This document shows positions 34,811 through 44,745 of a stretch of 64,000 nt of DNA, piece after piece (positions within the stretch are counted from its first letter, which is position 1; the number at the start of each line of letters is the position of its first letter). The notes beneath the pieces are model-generated. The model saw nothing but the letters and a program-made list of their open reading frames with translations. It did not search any database and was not told where the DNA came from. Source of the stretch: Campylobacter hominis ATCC BAA-381 (GTDB lineage: Bacteria; Campylobacterota; Campylobacteria; Campylobacterales; Campylobacteraceae); assembly GCF_000017585.1 (NCBI RefSeq), contig NC_009714.1, positions 1,148,663 through 1,212,662 on the forward strand, read 5' to 3'. Made by a program: the position numbers and the translations under genes.

Positions 34811-37424
34811 CGTTTTTTTCTCCCAAATTTAAATTTTCATCATTTTCTGATTCATCTTCTTCAATTTTTGGACAGCAGGCTATACTTACAACCTCATCGC
34901 CATCTACATTTACGACTATTACGCCGCTTGTATTCCGTCCTGCTTTGCGAATACTTTGCATATCCACTCTTATCATTTTTCCGCTAGTTGTAAGTGCCAT
35001 AAGATCTTCATTTTCATCTACGATTACGACGCCGATCAACTCACCTGTTTTTTTCGTAAGCTTCATACATATTACGCCCTTACCGCCACGTTTTGTAAGA
35101 CGATATTCACCGGCAGCGGTTCTTTTTCCTATACCGTTTGAACTTACACTTAAAATTTCCTGTTCATCGCTTTGTAAAACGGCAGCTCCAACTACTTTAT
35201 CATCTTTTTCTTTGAATTTTATCGCAGTTACACCACGACTTACACGACCAATCTCTCTAACGTTTGAAAGCATAAATTTAATACACATTCCTTTTTGAGT
35301 TACCACGATTATTTTTGTACCGTCTTCTTGCGAATTTTCATTTTCAGAATTTTCATTTTCCAAAATTTCGTCGTTTGAATCCAATTCATCTTCATCGCCA
35401 AAAATTTCATCGTTTGATTTTAAATCTTTTTCATTACTCAAATTTTCGTTTATATCGCGCTCTGCAATCAAAGCTGTTACAACTTCGTCATCATCATCCA
35501 GTTTAATAGCTTTTATTCCGGTTGATCTGATATTTTGATATTCGCTTAGATTTGTGCGTTTTACAATGCCGTTTTTTGTGAAAAAGCATAGCGATTTATT
35601 GTTATTAAAATCTGTCGTAGGAATAATCGCCATAATCTTTTCATCAGCTTGTAAATCTATTAAATTTACAACAGCTTTTCCTTTTGCGGTACGGCTTCCC
35701 TCAGGAATTTTATAAACTTTAAGCCAGTAAAGTTGTCCATGATTTGTCACAAACATCAAAGTATCGTGAGCATCCGATGTGAAAAATTGCTCTATAAAAT
35801 CATCATCGTATGTTGTAATAGCTACTTTTCCTTTGCCGCCCCGTTTTTGTTTTTCATATGTTTTACTTGGAACGCGTTTTATGTAGCCACGATGTGTGAT
35901 AGTTACAATCATATTTTCGTTTGGAATCAGATCTTCAATTTCTATATCATCATAATCATCTACAATTTCCGTTATTCTTGGACAATTAAATTTATTTTTG
36001 ATTTCAATAAGTTCATCTTTTATAATTTGTTCGATCAATGTTTCACTTTTTAAAATTGCGTCAAGTCTTTCTATTTCAGCTAAAATTTCTTTTAATTCAT
36101 TGTCGATTTTTTCGCGCTCAAGTCCTGTCAAGCGGTTTAATTTCATATCCAAAATAGCATTTGCTTGAATTTCACTTAAACTGAACTGATTTACAAGTCC
36201 TTCTCTTGCAACGTTTGTATCGGCAGATGTTTTTATTAGCTCAATTACTTCATCGATATTATCAAGCGCTATTTTTAAACCTTCTAAAATATGCGCTCTA
36301 GCTCTTGCTTTTTGCAAATCAAAAATTGTGCGTCGAATAATGACTGTTTTTCTGTGATTTAAAAAAAGTTTCAAAAGTTCAATCAAAGTGAAAATTTTCG
36401 GCTCTTTATTGTCGATTGCAAGCATTATCACGCCAAAAGTAGCTTCCATAGTGGTTTGTTTGAACAGATTATTTAAAACTATTTCGCTCATCGCATCGCG
36501 TTTCAGCTCGATTACCACTCTTATACCTTCTCTATCACTCTCATCGCGCACTTCGCTGATACCATCTATTGACTTATCTTTTACAAGAGTTGCTATTTGT
36601 TCTACAAGGCGCGCTTTGTTTGTTTGATACGGAAGCTCATCTATTATAATAATATCTTTATTTGATTTTTGTTCAATATGTGTTTTTGCGCGAATTTTAA
36701 CGCGACCTCTGCCTGTGCGGTAAGCGTCGATTATACCTTTTTTACCGAAAATCACGCCACCTGTTGGAAAATCAGGACCTTTTATCTTTGTCATTATTTG
36801 CTCTAATGACGCGTTTTTGTCATCAAGCAAAAGCAAAAGTCCATCTACAAGTTCATTAAGACTGTGTGGCGGAATATTTGTCGCCATTCCGACGGCAATT
36901 CCGCTGCTTCCGTTTAATAAAAGATTTGGCACGCGTGCAGGAAGAACATCAGGCTCATTTAAACTCTCATCATAGTTTGGGACAAAATCAACTGTATCTT
37001 TATCCAAATCTTTTAAAAGTTCCTCTGCAAGTGGTGTCATTCTAGCTTCTGTATAACGCATCGCAGCAGCGCTGTCTCCATCAATCGATCCAAAGTTTCC
37101 TTGACCGTCAACTGCAGGAATTCTCATAGAAAAATCTTGAGCCATTCTAACTAAAGCATCATAAACGGCTGTATCTCCGTGCGGATGATATTTACCGATG
37201 ACATCACCTACAATGCGGGCTGATTTTTTATACGGACTTTTGCTGCTAACTCCTAAATCATTCATCGCATATAAAATTCTTCTATGAACCGGTTTCAAAC
37301 CGTCTCTTGCGTCAGGCAAAGCCCTGCCTATAATTACACTCATTGAGTAGTCAAGATAGCTTGTCTTTATCGAATCTTCAACATCAACCTCAACTATATC
37401 TTGATTTTCAAATAAATTTTCCAT
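34797..37424 (-). CDS. gyrA: DNA gyrase subunit A
   Basis: Type II topoisomerase subunit that cuts and rejoins DNA while introducing negative supercoils. 875 residues; catalytic Tyr124 in [11 protein letters not shown]. The quinolone-resistance region reads [15 protein letters not shown] with Thr85 and Asp89, the positions equivalent to C. jejuni Thr86 and Asp90. Both are the susceptible-type residues. The GyrA-box QKRGGKG that wraps DNA is present at the start of the C-terminal beta-pinwheel. A strongly acidic, Asn/Glu/Asp-rich insertion of about 45 residues (around 655-700) interrupts the pinwheel, see findings. Confidence 0.97.
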   Translation of the reverse strand: MENLFENQDIVEVDVEDSIKTSYLDYSMSVIIGRALPDARDGLKPVHRRILYAMNDLGVSSKSPYKKSARIVGDVIGKYHPHGDTAVYDALVRMAQDFSMRIPAVDGQGNFGSIDGDSAAAMRYTEARMTPLAEELLKDLDKDTVDFVPNYDESLNEPDVLPARVPNLLLNGSSGIAVGMATNIPPHSLNELVDGLLLLLDDKNASLEQIMTKIKGPDFPTGGVIFGKKGIIDAYRTGRGRVKIRAKTHIEQKSNKDIIIIDELPYQTNKARLVEQIATLVKDKSIDGISEVRDESDREGIRVVIELKRDAMSEIVLNNLFKQTTMEATFGVIMLAIDNKEPKIFTLIELLKLFLNHRKTVIIRRTIFDLQKARARAHILEGLKIALDNIDEVIELIKTSADTNVAREGLVNQFSLSEIQANAILDMKLNRLTGLEREKIDNELKEILAEIERLDAILKSETLIEQIIKDELIEIKNKFNCPRITEIVDDYDDIEIEDLIPNENMIVTITHRGYIKRVPSKTYEKQKRGGKGKVAITTYDDDFIEQFFTSDAHDTLMFVTNHGQLYWLKVYKIPEGSRTAKGKAVVNLIDLQADEKIMAIIPTTDFNNNKSLCFFTKNGIVKRTNLSEYQNIRSTGIKAIKLDDDDEVVTALIAERDINENLSNEKDLKSNDEIFGDEDELDSNDEILENENSENENSQEDGTKIIVVTQKGMCIKFMLSNVREIGRVSRGVTAIKFKEKDDKVVGAAVLQSDEQEILSVSSNGIGKRTAAGEYRLTKRGGKGVICMKLTKKTGELIGVVIVDENEDLMALTTSGKMIRVDMQSIRKAGRNTSGVIVVNVDGDEVVSIACCPKIEEDESENDENLNLGEKNDEEI

Positions 37425-37451
37425 AAGTTTCCTTTAAAAATTAAACTTTTA

Positions 37452-37457
37452 ATTATA
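37452..37457 (-). promoter_or_regulatory. -10 box of gyrA
   Basis: TATAAT on the minus strand, 27 bases upstream of the gyrA start, followed by an AAAGGA ribosome site. Confidence 0.5.
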
Positions 37458-37595
37458 GCGAATTATTCTTTTGCATTAGTTAAAATTTTAAATTTTAAGT
37501 CCGATATCAAAATGTAATATCAATAAATTTTGTATAAAAATCTTATAAATAACATTTAATAAATTTTAAAAATTTTAAGTTAAGTTACAATTTGA

Positions 37596-37601
37596 TATAA
37601 T
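37596..37601 (+). promoter_or_regulatory. -10 box of the amino-acid-binding protein gene
   Basis: TATAAT 32 bases before the ATG at 37634; an AAAGGAG ribosome site lies at 37622-37628. Confidence 0.6.
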
Positions 37602-37633
37602 ACCGCAAATTATTTTACTGCAAAGGAGTAAAA

Positions 37634-38440
37634 ATGAAAAAGATTATTCTGGTTTTGGGTATTTGTTTTTGTGCCTTGTTTGGCGATAGCTTGGATCAAA
37701 TCAAGCAAAAAGGTGTTTTTAGAGTCGGAGTTTATGAGTCGCAACCGCCATTTGAAAAATTCGTAGACGGTAAGTTTGAAGGATTTGAAATAGATTTGGC
37801 AAATTCAATTGCAAAAGACTTATTTGGAGAAAACGGCGGAACTGTGGAATTTGTGATAATAACCGCAAAAGATAGAATTCCTGCACTTCAACAAAATAAA
37901 ATAGACGCTGTTATAGCAAACTACACAGTAACTGATGAAAGAGCCAAAAGCGTTGATTTTACAATGCCGTATTTTGCCGTAAATACAGGAATTTTAACAA
38001 GAAAAAATGACAACATCACATCGCCTTTGGAACTTAGAGACACGCCTATAATATGCGAAAAAGGCACTACTACAGAAGAATATTTACAAAAAAACGATTT
38101 TAAAATTGAATATTGCAACTCTGCAGTAGAATGTTACAAAATGGTACGAGATGGCAAAGCAAAAGCTTACGCGGCTGATAATATTGTAGTACTGGCATAT
38201 CCTGTACTTGATAGAAGTGTAGAAGTCAGCATAAAAAACCTTGGAACTACAGATTTTCTTGCGATAGGAGTTCAAAAAGGTAATAAAACATTACTTGATT
38301 TTATAAACGACGAACTTATAAAACTAAGTAAGGAAGGATTTTTCAAAAAATCATTCAATGAAACAATCCAACCGTTCTATAAAGGTCACGCTGAGAAAAA
38401 ATATTTCTTATTGGAAGATATTTATAGCGTATTCGGATAA
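37634..38440 (+). CDS. periplasmic amino-acid-binding protein (ABC transporter, family 3)
   Basis: 268 residues with the signal peptide MKKIILVLGICFCALFG; no lipobox is convincing. The mature part shows the family-3 signature GFEIDLANSIAKDLFG, then DAVIANYTVTDERAKSVDFTMPYF and a hinge-containing C-lobe (KAYAADNIVVLAYPV). Relatives in C. jejuni include PEB1a (Asp/Glu) and CjaA (Cys). It has its own promoter and terminator and no permease or ATPase gene nearby, so it must work with a transporter encoded elsewhere. The bound amino acid is unknown. Confidence 0.85.
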   Translation: MKKIILVLGICFCALFGDSLDQIKQKGVFRVGVYESQPPFEKFVDGKFEGFEIDLANSIAKDLFGENGGTVEFVIITAKDRIPALQQNKIDAVIANYTVTDERAKSVDFTMPYFAVNTGILTRKNDNITSPLELRDTPIICEKGTTTEEYLQKNDFKIEYCNSAVECYKMVRDGKAKAYAADNIVVLAYPVLDRSVEVSIKNLGTTDFLAIGVQKGNKTLLDFINDELIKLSKEGFFKKSFNETIQPFYKGHAEKKYFLLEDIYSVFG

Positions 38441-38448
38441 ACTTTGGT

Positions 38449-38478
38449 TGCGCACGATTTATAAGCAAATCGTGCGCA
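38449..38478 (+). terminator. strong intrinsic terminator after the amino-acid-binding protein gene
   Basis: Perfect 12-bp stem TGCGCACGATTT / AAATCGTGCGCA with loop ATAAGC, followed by TTTATTTTG. Confidence 0.85.
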
Positions 38479-38618
38479 TTTATTTTGTAATTCAATGTAT
38501 TTTACTTAAAATTTTATATGCCTTAATCCATAAAAATTTTAAATTCATAAAATAAAATTTAAAAACAAAAACTGAAATTTAAATGCAATAAAAAATTCTT
38601 AAATTTCACAAAACTGAA

Positions 38619-40643
38619 TTAAAAACCGATCTCTTTTATATCGGCAACTTTTAAAAATGCGTTGTAAATTTGACCGATTAGCGCAATCCTATTAGCTTTT
38701 ATTTTTTTATCTTCCGCGTTTATCATAACTTTATCAAAAAACTCGTCAATCTTATCTTTCAGTGCAAAAAGCGAATTCAGATAATTTTTACAATCTTCAT
38801 CATTTAAATCAAGTGATTTAAAAACGCTGTTTAATAAAATCTCCGTCTCATTTTCAAAAAGCGCTTCATTTACGACACCTATCTTTTCGTCTTTTATAAT
38901 GTTTGCCAAACGTTTAAACGTAGCAAATTTTTCACTGAAATCAGCCTCTTTTGAAATTTCATCAAGTGAGATTATAGCCGAGTTCAGTTTTTTAATATCG
39001 TTTTCGCCACTGTTAATGCAAGCTTTTATAACGGAAACATTAGCGTCATAAAGGCTGTAAAGTCTATCTTTTAAGAAATTTATCAAAGAATTTTCATCAA
39101 ATTTTGCATAATTTTTAGCCAATTTTTTTATAACAGAAGCGATATTAAAATTTAAATTTTGATTTAAAACAATCTTTAAAATTCCAAGAGCGGCACGCCT
39201 TAACGCATAAGGATCCTTATTTCCATTCGGAATTTTGCCGATGCTGAAAAGCCCGATAAGAGTTTCAAATTTTACGCTAATTGCTATAATGCTTGAAAAA
39301 ATTCCATTTGGAAGCTCACTATTTTCACCATTTGGCAAATACTGCTCATAAATTGCTCTTGCTACAAGCGGATGTTCGTTTTTATAAAGTGCATAATAAC
39401 TTCCCATTACACCTTGAAGCTCAGGAAATTCCCCGACCATCGAGCTTGTAAGATCAGCTTTGCTTAACATAATCGCGCGATTTATTTCATTTTCAAAACA
39501 ATCTTTTTTAAACTCATTTTTAAGTTCGTCTTTATAAAATTCAGCAAAAATTTTCGCTGTTTCAAGCTCTCTTAACTCTTTTTCATAAACAGAACCAAGA
39601 CCATCCATATATGAAACATTTTTTAGTTTATTTTCTGAAAATTCGGCTTTCAAATCATTTTGCCAAAAAAACATCGCGTCGCTAAGACGGGCTCTTAAAA
39701 CTTTTTCATTTCCTTTTATAATCAGCCCGTTATCATCGCTAACGGCATTACTTACAACTACAAAATGGTTTGATAATTTTCCGTTTTCAAAAACAGGAAA
39801 ATAGCGTTGATTTTCTTTCATTGAAGTGATTATCACCTCTTTCGGAACTGCCAAAAAACTTTCATCAAAGTTGCCAAGTAAAGCTGTTGGATGCTCTGTG
39901 ATAGCTATAACTTCATTTAAAAGCTCATTATCAATTTGAATTTTTACACCGTTTTCACGTTCTATTTTTCCAAATTCGCTTAAAATTTCAGTTTTTCTAT
40001 CATCTGATTTTAAAATTATTCCGTTTTTTGCCAAAAGTTTAAAATACTCATCAGAGTCTCTAAATCTTATAAGTTCATATCCGAAATTTCTGTGTGGAAA
40101 AAATGCCGCTCTGCTTTGCACGCCGAAAATTTTAAAATCTACGTTTTTACCGTCAAGTAAACAAGCCACACTTCTAATCGGACGAATGAAAGAAAACTCG
40201 CCATTACCCCAGCGCATAGATCTGCCGAAATTTAAAGAAAGCAGAAATTCTTCTATCATAGAGCCCAAAATTTCAGCGCTTGCTTTTCCTTTTTGAAGCT
40301 TTTTATAGTATAAAACTTCCTTACCGTCAACATTTTCAAATTTCAACTCATTTTCACTTATACCGCATTTTTTTGCAAAACTAAGCGCAGCCTTTGTAAA
40401 AACGCCATCTTTTAAAGCGATATTTTTTGGCGCGCCGGTTTTTATAATCTCGCTGTCAGGCTGAAATTCGCTGAAATTTTTATGTATAAGTACAAGTCTG
40501 CGTGGAGTAAATTCAAACTCGAATTCAGTTTCCAATGAGTTTTTACACAAAATTTCACGCCATTTCGGTGCGATATTTTTAAATTCCTTTAAAAAAGGTA
40601 TTGCAGGAAGTTCCTCTGTTCCTATTTCAATTAAAAGTTCCAT
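38619..40643 (-). CDS. glyS: glycyl-tRNA synthetase beta subunit
   Basis: 674 residues, the usual size for the beta chain of the alpha2beta2 bacterial enzyme. The typical N-terminus MELLIEIGTEELPAIPF, the HPTALLGNFDESFLAVPKEV region, the MKENQRYFPVF strand, YMDGLGSVYEK and the HD-like ADLTSSMVGEFPELQGVMGSYYA motif are all present. The C-terminus (DKVMINAEDKKIKANRIALI) is standard. glyQ (alpha) is not in the window. It is the last of four closely spaced minus-strand genes (purU, trmL, nuclease, glyS). Confidence 0.97.
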   Translation of the reverse strand: MELLIEIGTEELPAIPFLKEFKNIAPKWREILCKNSLETEFEFEFTPRRLVLIHKNFSEFQPDSEIIKTGAPKNIALKDGVFTKAALSFAKKCGISENELKFENVDGKEVLYYKKLQKGKASAEILGSMIEEFLLSLNFGRSMRWGNGEFSFIRPIRSVACLLDGKNVDFKIFGVQSRAAFFPHRNFGYELIRFRDSDEYFKLLAKNGIILKSDDRKTEILSEFGKIERENGVKIQIDNELLNEVIAITEHPTALLGNFDESFLAVPKEVIITSMKENQRYFPVFENGKLSNHFVVVSNAVSDDNGLIIKGNEKVLRARLSDAMFFWQNDLKAEFSENKLKNVSYMDGLGSVYEKELRELETAKIFAEFYKDELKNEFKKDCFENEINRAIMLSKADLTSSMVGEFPELQGVMGSYYALYKNEHPLVARAIYEQYLPNGENSELPNGIFSSIIAISVKFETLIGLFSIGKIPNGNKDPYALRRAALGILKIVLNQNLNFNIASVIKKLAKNYAKFDENSLINFLKDRLYSLYDANVSVIKACINSGENDIKKLNSAIISLDEISKEADFSEKFATFKRLANIIKDEKIGVVNEALFENETEILLNSVFKSLDLNDEDCKNYLNSLFALKDKIDEFFDKVMINAEDKKIKANRIALIGQIYNAFLKVADIKEIGF

Positions 40644-40656
40644 TTTTATCCTTATT

Positions 40657-41970
40657 TTAATTTAAAATTAACTCTTTTTTACCTTTATAAGTTTTCACCA
40701 ATACGTTTTTGAATGTTAAATTATTACCGTTTTCAATCTTTTTATTTGGCGAAAAAAACGGAAATTTACCGTATTTTGTCTGAATTTTTCCATCTTTGAT
40801 ATCAGCCACGATTTTGTTTATCACATCACCGCTTCTTGCTAGCGAAATTTCACTAAATTCCAACATATTTTCCGATAAATTTTTCTCTTTGCCGATTTTT
40901 TGCAAAACTTGATAATCCGTTATTTCAAAATTTCCTTTATAAAAGCCGACATCTTGTATTTTTAAATCAACTCTATCACCCAAATTTAAAAAATTATGTC
41001 TGTCGAAAACATAAATTCCACGCCTGTTTTGCGTTATTACAAAACCATTTTTATCTTTATAGACAACAACTGCATCTTTCAAAATAATAGGATTTTTAAT
41101 AGCATTAATGCCATAAATTTCATCAACTGTTGCGATTTTTTCGTCAATTATCGGCGTTATATTCGGCTTAGAACTTATCGTGAAAAAAATAGGCAAATGA
41201 TCACTGTTTTTAAAATTTTCATCAAAAACGCCAAAAGATTCATCTTTATAATTTAAAGTCACGTTTTTAAAAAAATCCTGTGAGAGCAAAATATGATCTA
41301 TTGCTCGCCCGCTTTGATGTGAAATTCGCTCAATTGAAGGTAAAAATTTCCACAAATCCACTAAATTATAACGATTTATAATATCGTTTAAAAGCGAATC
41401 AGAACCGTAATTTGTATTGAAATCGCCTAAAACAACGACATTTTTAACATTTCTTAAAACGCTGCTTAATTGAGTAGCGTTTGCTATTCGCTTGCTATAT
41501 GCATTTTTTTTTGCTAAAAAATGATTAACAAAAATCGAAAAATTTTCACCTTCAAAAGTAAAATCACAACGCAGAATATCCCTTGATTTTATATTTAAAG
41601 GCGGCGGATAAAAAATAGTATCTTTTATCTTTATGCGCGACAAAACGGCAACGCCGAATGGTGAGTTTTTATCACTTTTTGAAAATTTATAAAATTTATA
41701 GCCGCTTTTTTGTGCCAGATCTTTTAAAACTTCAAAATTTTCAATCTCTTGTAATGCAACTATATCGGCATCTAAACGCTTCAAAACATCCACCGTTTTT
41801 TCAAGTTTAAAACTGTATTTTTCGGCATTCCAATTGCCGTTTTTAAAATCATTATATTCACTTCCTTGCACCTTTGCGTCAAATAAATTTTCGACGTTGT
41901 AAGTAGCTATTTTAAGCTCACTTGCAAATGCAAAAGTAAAAAAAAGTAAAATCGCTAAAATTTTTCTCAT
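40657..41970 (-). CDS. secreted endonuclease/exonuclease/phosphatase-family nuclease
   Basis: 437 residues with a signal peptide (MRKILAILLFFTFAFA). The EEP domain shows ATYNVENLFD, the metal ligand Glu in ALQEIENFE, NHFLAKKN, VVLGDFNTNYG and the catalytic SDHLPIFF. The C-terminal ~140 residues look like a beta-rich OB-fold (GFVITQNRRGIYVFDRHNFL, then LGDRVDLKIQDVGFYKGNFEITD), as in extracellular nucleases of the ExeM/NucH type. It is predicted to degrade DNA outside the cytoplasm, for nutrient scavenging or escape from DNA traps. The start overlaps the trmL stop by four bases. Confidence 0.82.
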   Translation of the reverse strand: MRKILAILLFFTFAFASELKIATYNVENLFDAKVQGSEYNDFKNGNWNAEKYSFKLEKTVDVLKRLDADIVALQEIENFEVLKDLAQKSGYKFYKFSKSDKNSPFGVAVLSRIKIKDTIFYPPPLNIKSRDILRCDFTFEGENFSIFVNHFLAKKNAYSKRIANATQLSSVLRNVKNVVVLGDFNTNYGSDSLLNDIINRYNLVDLWKFLPSIERISHQSGRAIDHILLSQDFFKNVTLNYKDESFGVFDENFKNSDHLPIFFTISSKPNITPIIDEKIATVDEIYGINAIKNPIILKDAVVVYKDKNGFVITQNRRGIYVFDRHNFLNLGDRVDLKIQDVGFYKGNFEITDYQVLQKIGKEKNLSENMLEFSEISLARSGDVINKIVADIKDGKIQTKYGKFPFFSPNKKIENGNNLTFKNVLVKTYKGKKELILN

Positions 41971-42452
41971 ATTTGATATCCGCGAGCGTTTTCAAAAGCA
42001 CCGATATTTTGGCGAATCGCTTCGTAAGCCACAATCCCGACACTCATCGCAAGATTTAAACTTCGCCCTTCATTTCCCATAGGAATCGTAATTGCATTTT
42101 GCCAATTTTTTTGCATAAAATTCATCGGAAGCCCCGTGCTTTCGCCTCCGAAAAATATAAAATCATCTTTTTTAAAATCAGCCGTGAAATACAATCTCTT
42201 ACTTTTTGTGGTACTAAACCAAAAGCGCGAAATTTTATCGCCGTTTGCCGCCATAAAATCATCCAGACTATCCCAAATCGTAGGATTTAACTTTTTCCAA
42301 TAATCAAGCCCGGCCCTGCGAACCGACTTTTCATCAAGTGAAAAAATCGTAGGTTTTACGATATGAAGTTTGAGATTCGCATTTATACAAAGTCTGCCTA
42401 TAGCACCTGTATTTTGCGGGATTTGCGGATGAACAAGAACGATGTTAAACAT
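41967..42452 (-). CDS. trmL: tRNA (cytidine/uridine-34 2'-O)-methyltransferase, SPOUT family
   Basis: Methylates the ribose at wobble position 34 of tRNA-Leu species. About 161 residues, entirely the SPOUT knot domain: VHPQIPQNTGAIGRLCINANLKLHIV, FFGGESTGLP, and IPMGNEGRSLNLAMSVGIVAYEAIRQ (the AdoMet-binding knot). The ATG at 42452 is in a TGATG overlap with the purU stop; an open TTG one codon before is less likely. Confidence 0.93.
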   Translation of the reverse strand: MFNIVLVHPQIPQNTGAIGRLCINANLKLHIVKPTIFSLDEKSVRRAGLDYWKKLNPTIWDSLDDFMAANGDKISRFWFSTTKSKRLYFTADFKKDDFIFFGGESTGLPMNFMQKNWQNAITIPMGNEGRSLNLAMSVGIVAYEAIRQNIGAFENARGYQI

Positions 42453-43291
42453 CAAAACACCACCGTTTTATTATTATAAACAAAAATTCTATCATCAAAA
42501 ACAAGATCAAGTGCCGCAGCTAAGACATTTCGCTCTACATTGCGCCCTGCTCTTCGCATCTCCTGCCAGCTCATTTCATGATTTACACGAATTACATCTT
42601 GCGTTATAATCGGTCCTTCATCAAGATTATCATTTACAAAATGTGCCGTTGCGCCGACTATTTTTACACCACGCTCATAAGCTTGTTTGTAAGGATTTGC
42701 ACCGATGAAAGCCGGTAAAAACGAGTGATGAATATTTATGATTTTTTCTTTAAAATTAGATACGAAAACAGGTGATAAAATTCTCATATATTTAGCCAAA
42801 ATCATATAATCGAAATCAAATTTTTTAAGCGCGTCGATTACCATTTCTTCATGCTTTTCTCTTGTTATTTCATCACTTGAAATACAAAAAAACGGAATAT
42901 CGAATTTCGATACTAAACTTTTTAAATCATTATGATTTGCCAAAACAGCCAAAATTTCGGCATTTAGCTCGCCGCTACTGTTTTTTATGAGCAAATCGCC
43001 TATACAATGCGTCTCTTTTGTCGCCAAAATTACGATTTTTTTCTTTTTTTGCTCTTTTAGGTTTATATTTGCTTTTTCTCCGAGCATCGCGCTTAAAGTG
43101 CCTTTTAATGCAGTTTCGTTTATTTTTTCATTTGCATCGATTTCGGCTCTGTAAAAAAATCTTCCGACTCCGTGATCTACAAATTCGTGATTTGTAGCGA
43201 TATTTAAATCAAATTTAAAAATTACATCTGAAATTCGGTAAATTAAACCTTTTGAGTCATCACAATCAATCTTTAAAATGTATTTTTTCAT
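42452..43291 (-). CDS. purU: formyltetrahydrofolate deformylase
   Basis: Releases formate and tetrahydrofolate from 10-formyl-THF. 279 residues: an N-terminal ACT regulatory domain (LKIDCDDSKGLIYRISDVIF) followed by a formyltransferase-like domain. The latter contains the catalytic Asn/His/Asp set in INIHHSFLPAFIGANPYKQA, GATAHFVNDNLDEGPIITQD. It starts the minus-strand operon. In C. jejuni purU lies next to cca; here cca is 9 kb away. Confidence 0.95.
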   Translation of the reverse strand: MKKYILKIDCDDSKGLIYRISDVIFKFDLNIATNHEFVDHGVGRFFYRAEIDANEKINETALKGTLSAMLGEKANINLKEQKKKKIVILATKETHCIGDLLIKNSSGELNAEILAVLANHNDLKSLVSKFDIPFFCISSDEITREKHEEMVIDALKKFDFDYMILAKYMRILSPVFVSNFKEKIINIHHSFLPAFIGANPYKQAYERGVKIVGATAHFVNDNLDEGPIITQDVIRVNHEMSWQEMRRAGRNVERNVLAAALDLVFDDRIFVYNNKTVVF

Positions 43292-43405
43292 ATTTTCCTC
43301 TAAAATTCAACCTTTAATTCTACATAATTTTCTATAAATTTAAGCTTTTTACAATAAAAATAAAAATTTTAAACAAACATAAGCAACTAATAATAAAAAA
43401 TATCT

Positions 43406-43411
43406 TAAAAT
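43406..43411 (+). promoter_or_regulatory. -10 box of the acidic-protein operon
   Basis: TAAAAT 26 bases upstream of the ATG at 43438, with a TAGGAG ribosome site at 43424-43429. It would drive the acidic protein, gmk, tatA, argS, dnaX run. Confidence 0.4.
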
Positions 43412-43437
43412 AAGTAAATCAGTTTTTAGGAGTTTTT

Positions 43438-44736
43438 ATGAAAATTTTACTTGACAGTAAAAACAGTTCAATTATAAATATCGTAAATATCTGCGTAGAA
43501 CGCTCAAATGCAGATTTAATCAACGAAGATGGCGAATATGATTTGCTTATTTGCGACTATGACGCCGATGAAGAAAAAGAGTTTGATTTTGATAAAACTC
43601 TATTTTTACTTGCAAAAGGTCAAGAGCTTTCAGGTGCAAAATATAAACTGACAAAACCGTTTTTACCGACCGATCTTATAAATTTTATCGTATCTTTCGG
43701 CTCAAAAAAAGACGATAATTTACAAAATTCAGAAATTCAAACATCAGAAATTCAAGCAAAAAATTTAGACGAACCTGATATAATTCAACCTCAAAATGAA
43801 AGTGTGGAACCGATAATAACGGAAAAAATGCATGAGAAATTAAACAAAGATATACAAGAAGTAAGCAGTCTTATAAAAGAAATAGATGAAATGGATACAA
43901 AAAATATGGAAAATACGGAACAAAAAATCGAAATTTTAACACCAAAGGCCGACATTAAAGCTACGGCACCACAAAATAAAAATATAGTAAAAGGAGATGA
44001 AATGTCTACTGAAAATATAATTTTAGAAAATTTCATAAATGATTTTTATAAATCAAATGATAATAGACCGATTAGCGAAGTTGCAAGCGATTTAAACAAT
44101 CTTGTAAAGCGCGGATTTTTTGAGCCTAGCGAATTTGATATAGATTATAAAATCAACAGCATTTATAAATCTGACGATGATCGCCCGATTAGCGATATCG
44201 CAAAAGAAATCGAACTAATACAGACGGAAGTAGAAGTAAAAGAAAAAATCGATAATGCGGATATTAAGGCGTCGAAAAACGATATGAATTTTGATATAAA
44301 TTCTAATGACGACAGACCGATTAGTGAGATTGCAAAAGAGATAGAAAGTCTTGAAAAAATAAAAATTGATGATTTTGAGGCTGGCCTTGATCTTGCGCTT
44401 GGCAAAAAAAAAGATGAAATTCCAAATAAAAAAGACGAAATTTTAAGTAAAGAAGCGGAAAGTAAAGATGTTTTAAAAACAGATAGAAGCGACACAAAAC
44501 TTGTAAATGTTTTAAAAATAGATAATCTGCAAAAAAACGCGCAAGAAACTGAAATATCAAACGACGATGAAACAAAACTTGAAGCCGAAGATGTTGAAAA
44601 TATTATAAAATTTGAAAATTTTCCGTCAAATTTAGACGAAAATACAATACGCAAAAACCTTAAAAACGCCATTTTAGCAGAACTTAAAAAAATAAACGCT
44701 AAAATCTCATCTTTTAAATTAAAAGTAAAATTTTAA
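43438..44736 (+). CDS. highly acidic protein with receiver-like N-terminus and internal repeats (Cj1178c-type)
   Basis: 432 residues, rich in Asp, Glu and Lys. The first ~90 residues resemble a degenerate response-regulator receiver: an LLICDYDAD strand at the phospho-Asp position, a FLLAKG strand, then KLTKPFLPTDLINFIVSF like the conserved Lys-Pro switch. A long charged disordered region follows with three copies of a motif DxRPISEIAKEIE (about residues 206-222, 244-260, 289-305). A short conserved-looking C-terminal segment (FENFPSNLDENTIRKNLKNA) ends it. Position upstream of gmk-tatA-argS matches the C. jejuni gene annotated only as highly acidic protein. Function unknown. Confidence 0.7.
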   Translation: MKILLDSKNSSIINIVNICVERSNADLINEDGEYDLLICDYDADEEKEFDFDKTLFLLAKGQELSGAKYKLTKPFLPTDLINFIVSFGSKKDDNLQNSEIQTSEIQAKNLDEPDIIQPQNESVEPIITEKMHEKLNKDIQEVSSLIKEIDEMDTKNMENTEQKIEILTPKADIKATAPQNKNIVKGDEMSTENIILENFINDFYKSNDNRPISEVASDLNNLVKRGFFEPSEFDIDYKINSIYKSDDDRPISDIAKEIELIQTEVEVKEKIDNADIKASKNDMNFDINSNDDRPISEIAKEIESLEKIKIDDFEAGLDLALGKKKDEIPNKKDEILSKEAESKDVLKTDRSDTKLVNVLKIDNLQKNAQETEISNDDETKLEAEDVENIIKFENFPSNLDENTIRKNLKNAILAELKKINAKISSFKLKVKF

Positions 44737-44745
44737 GGAAAATAT

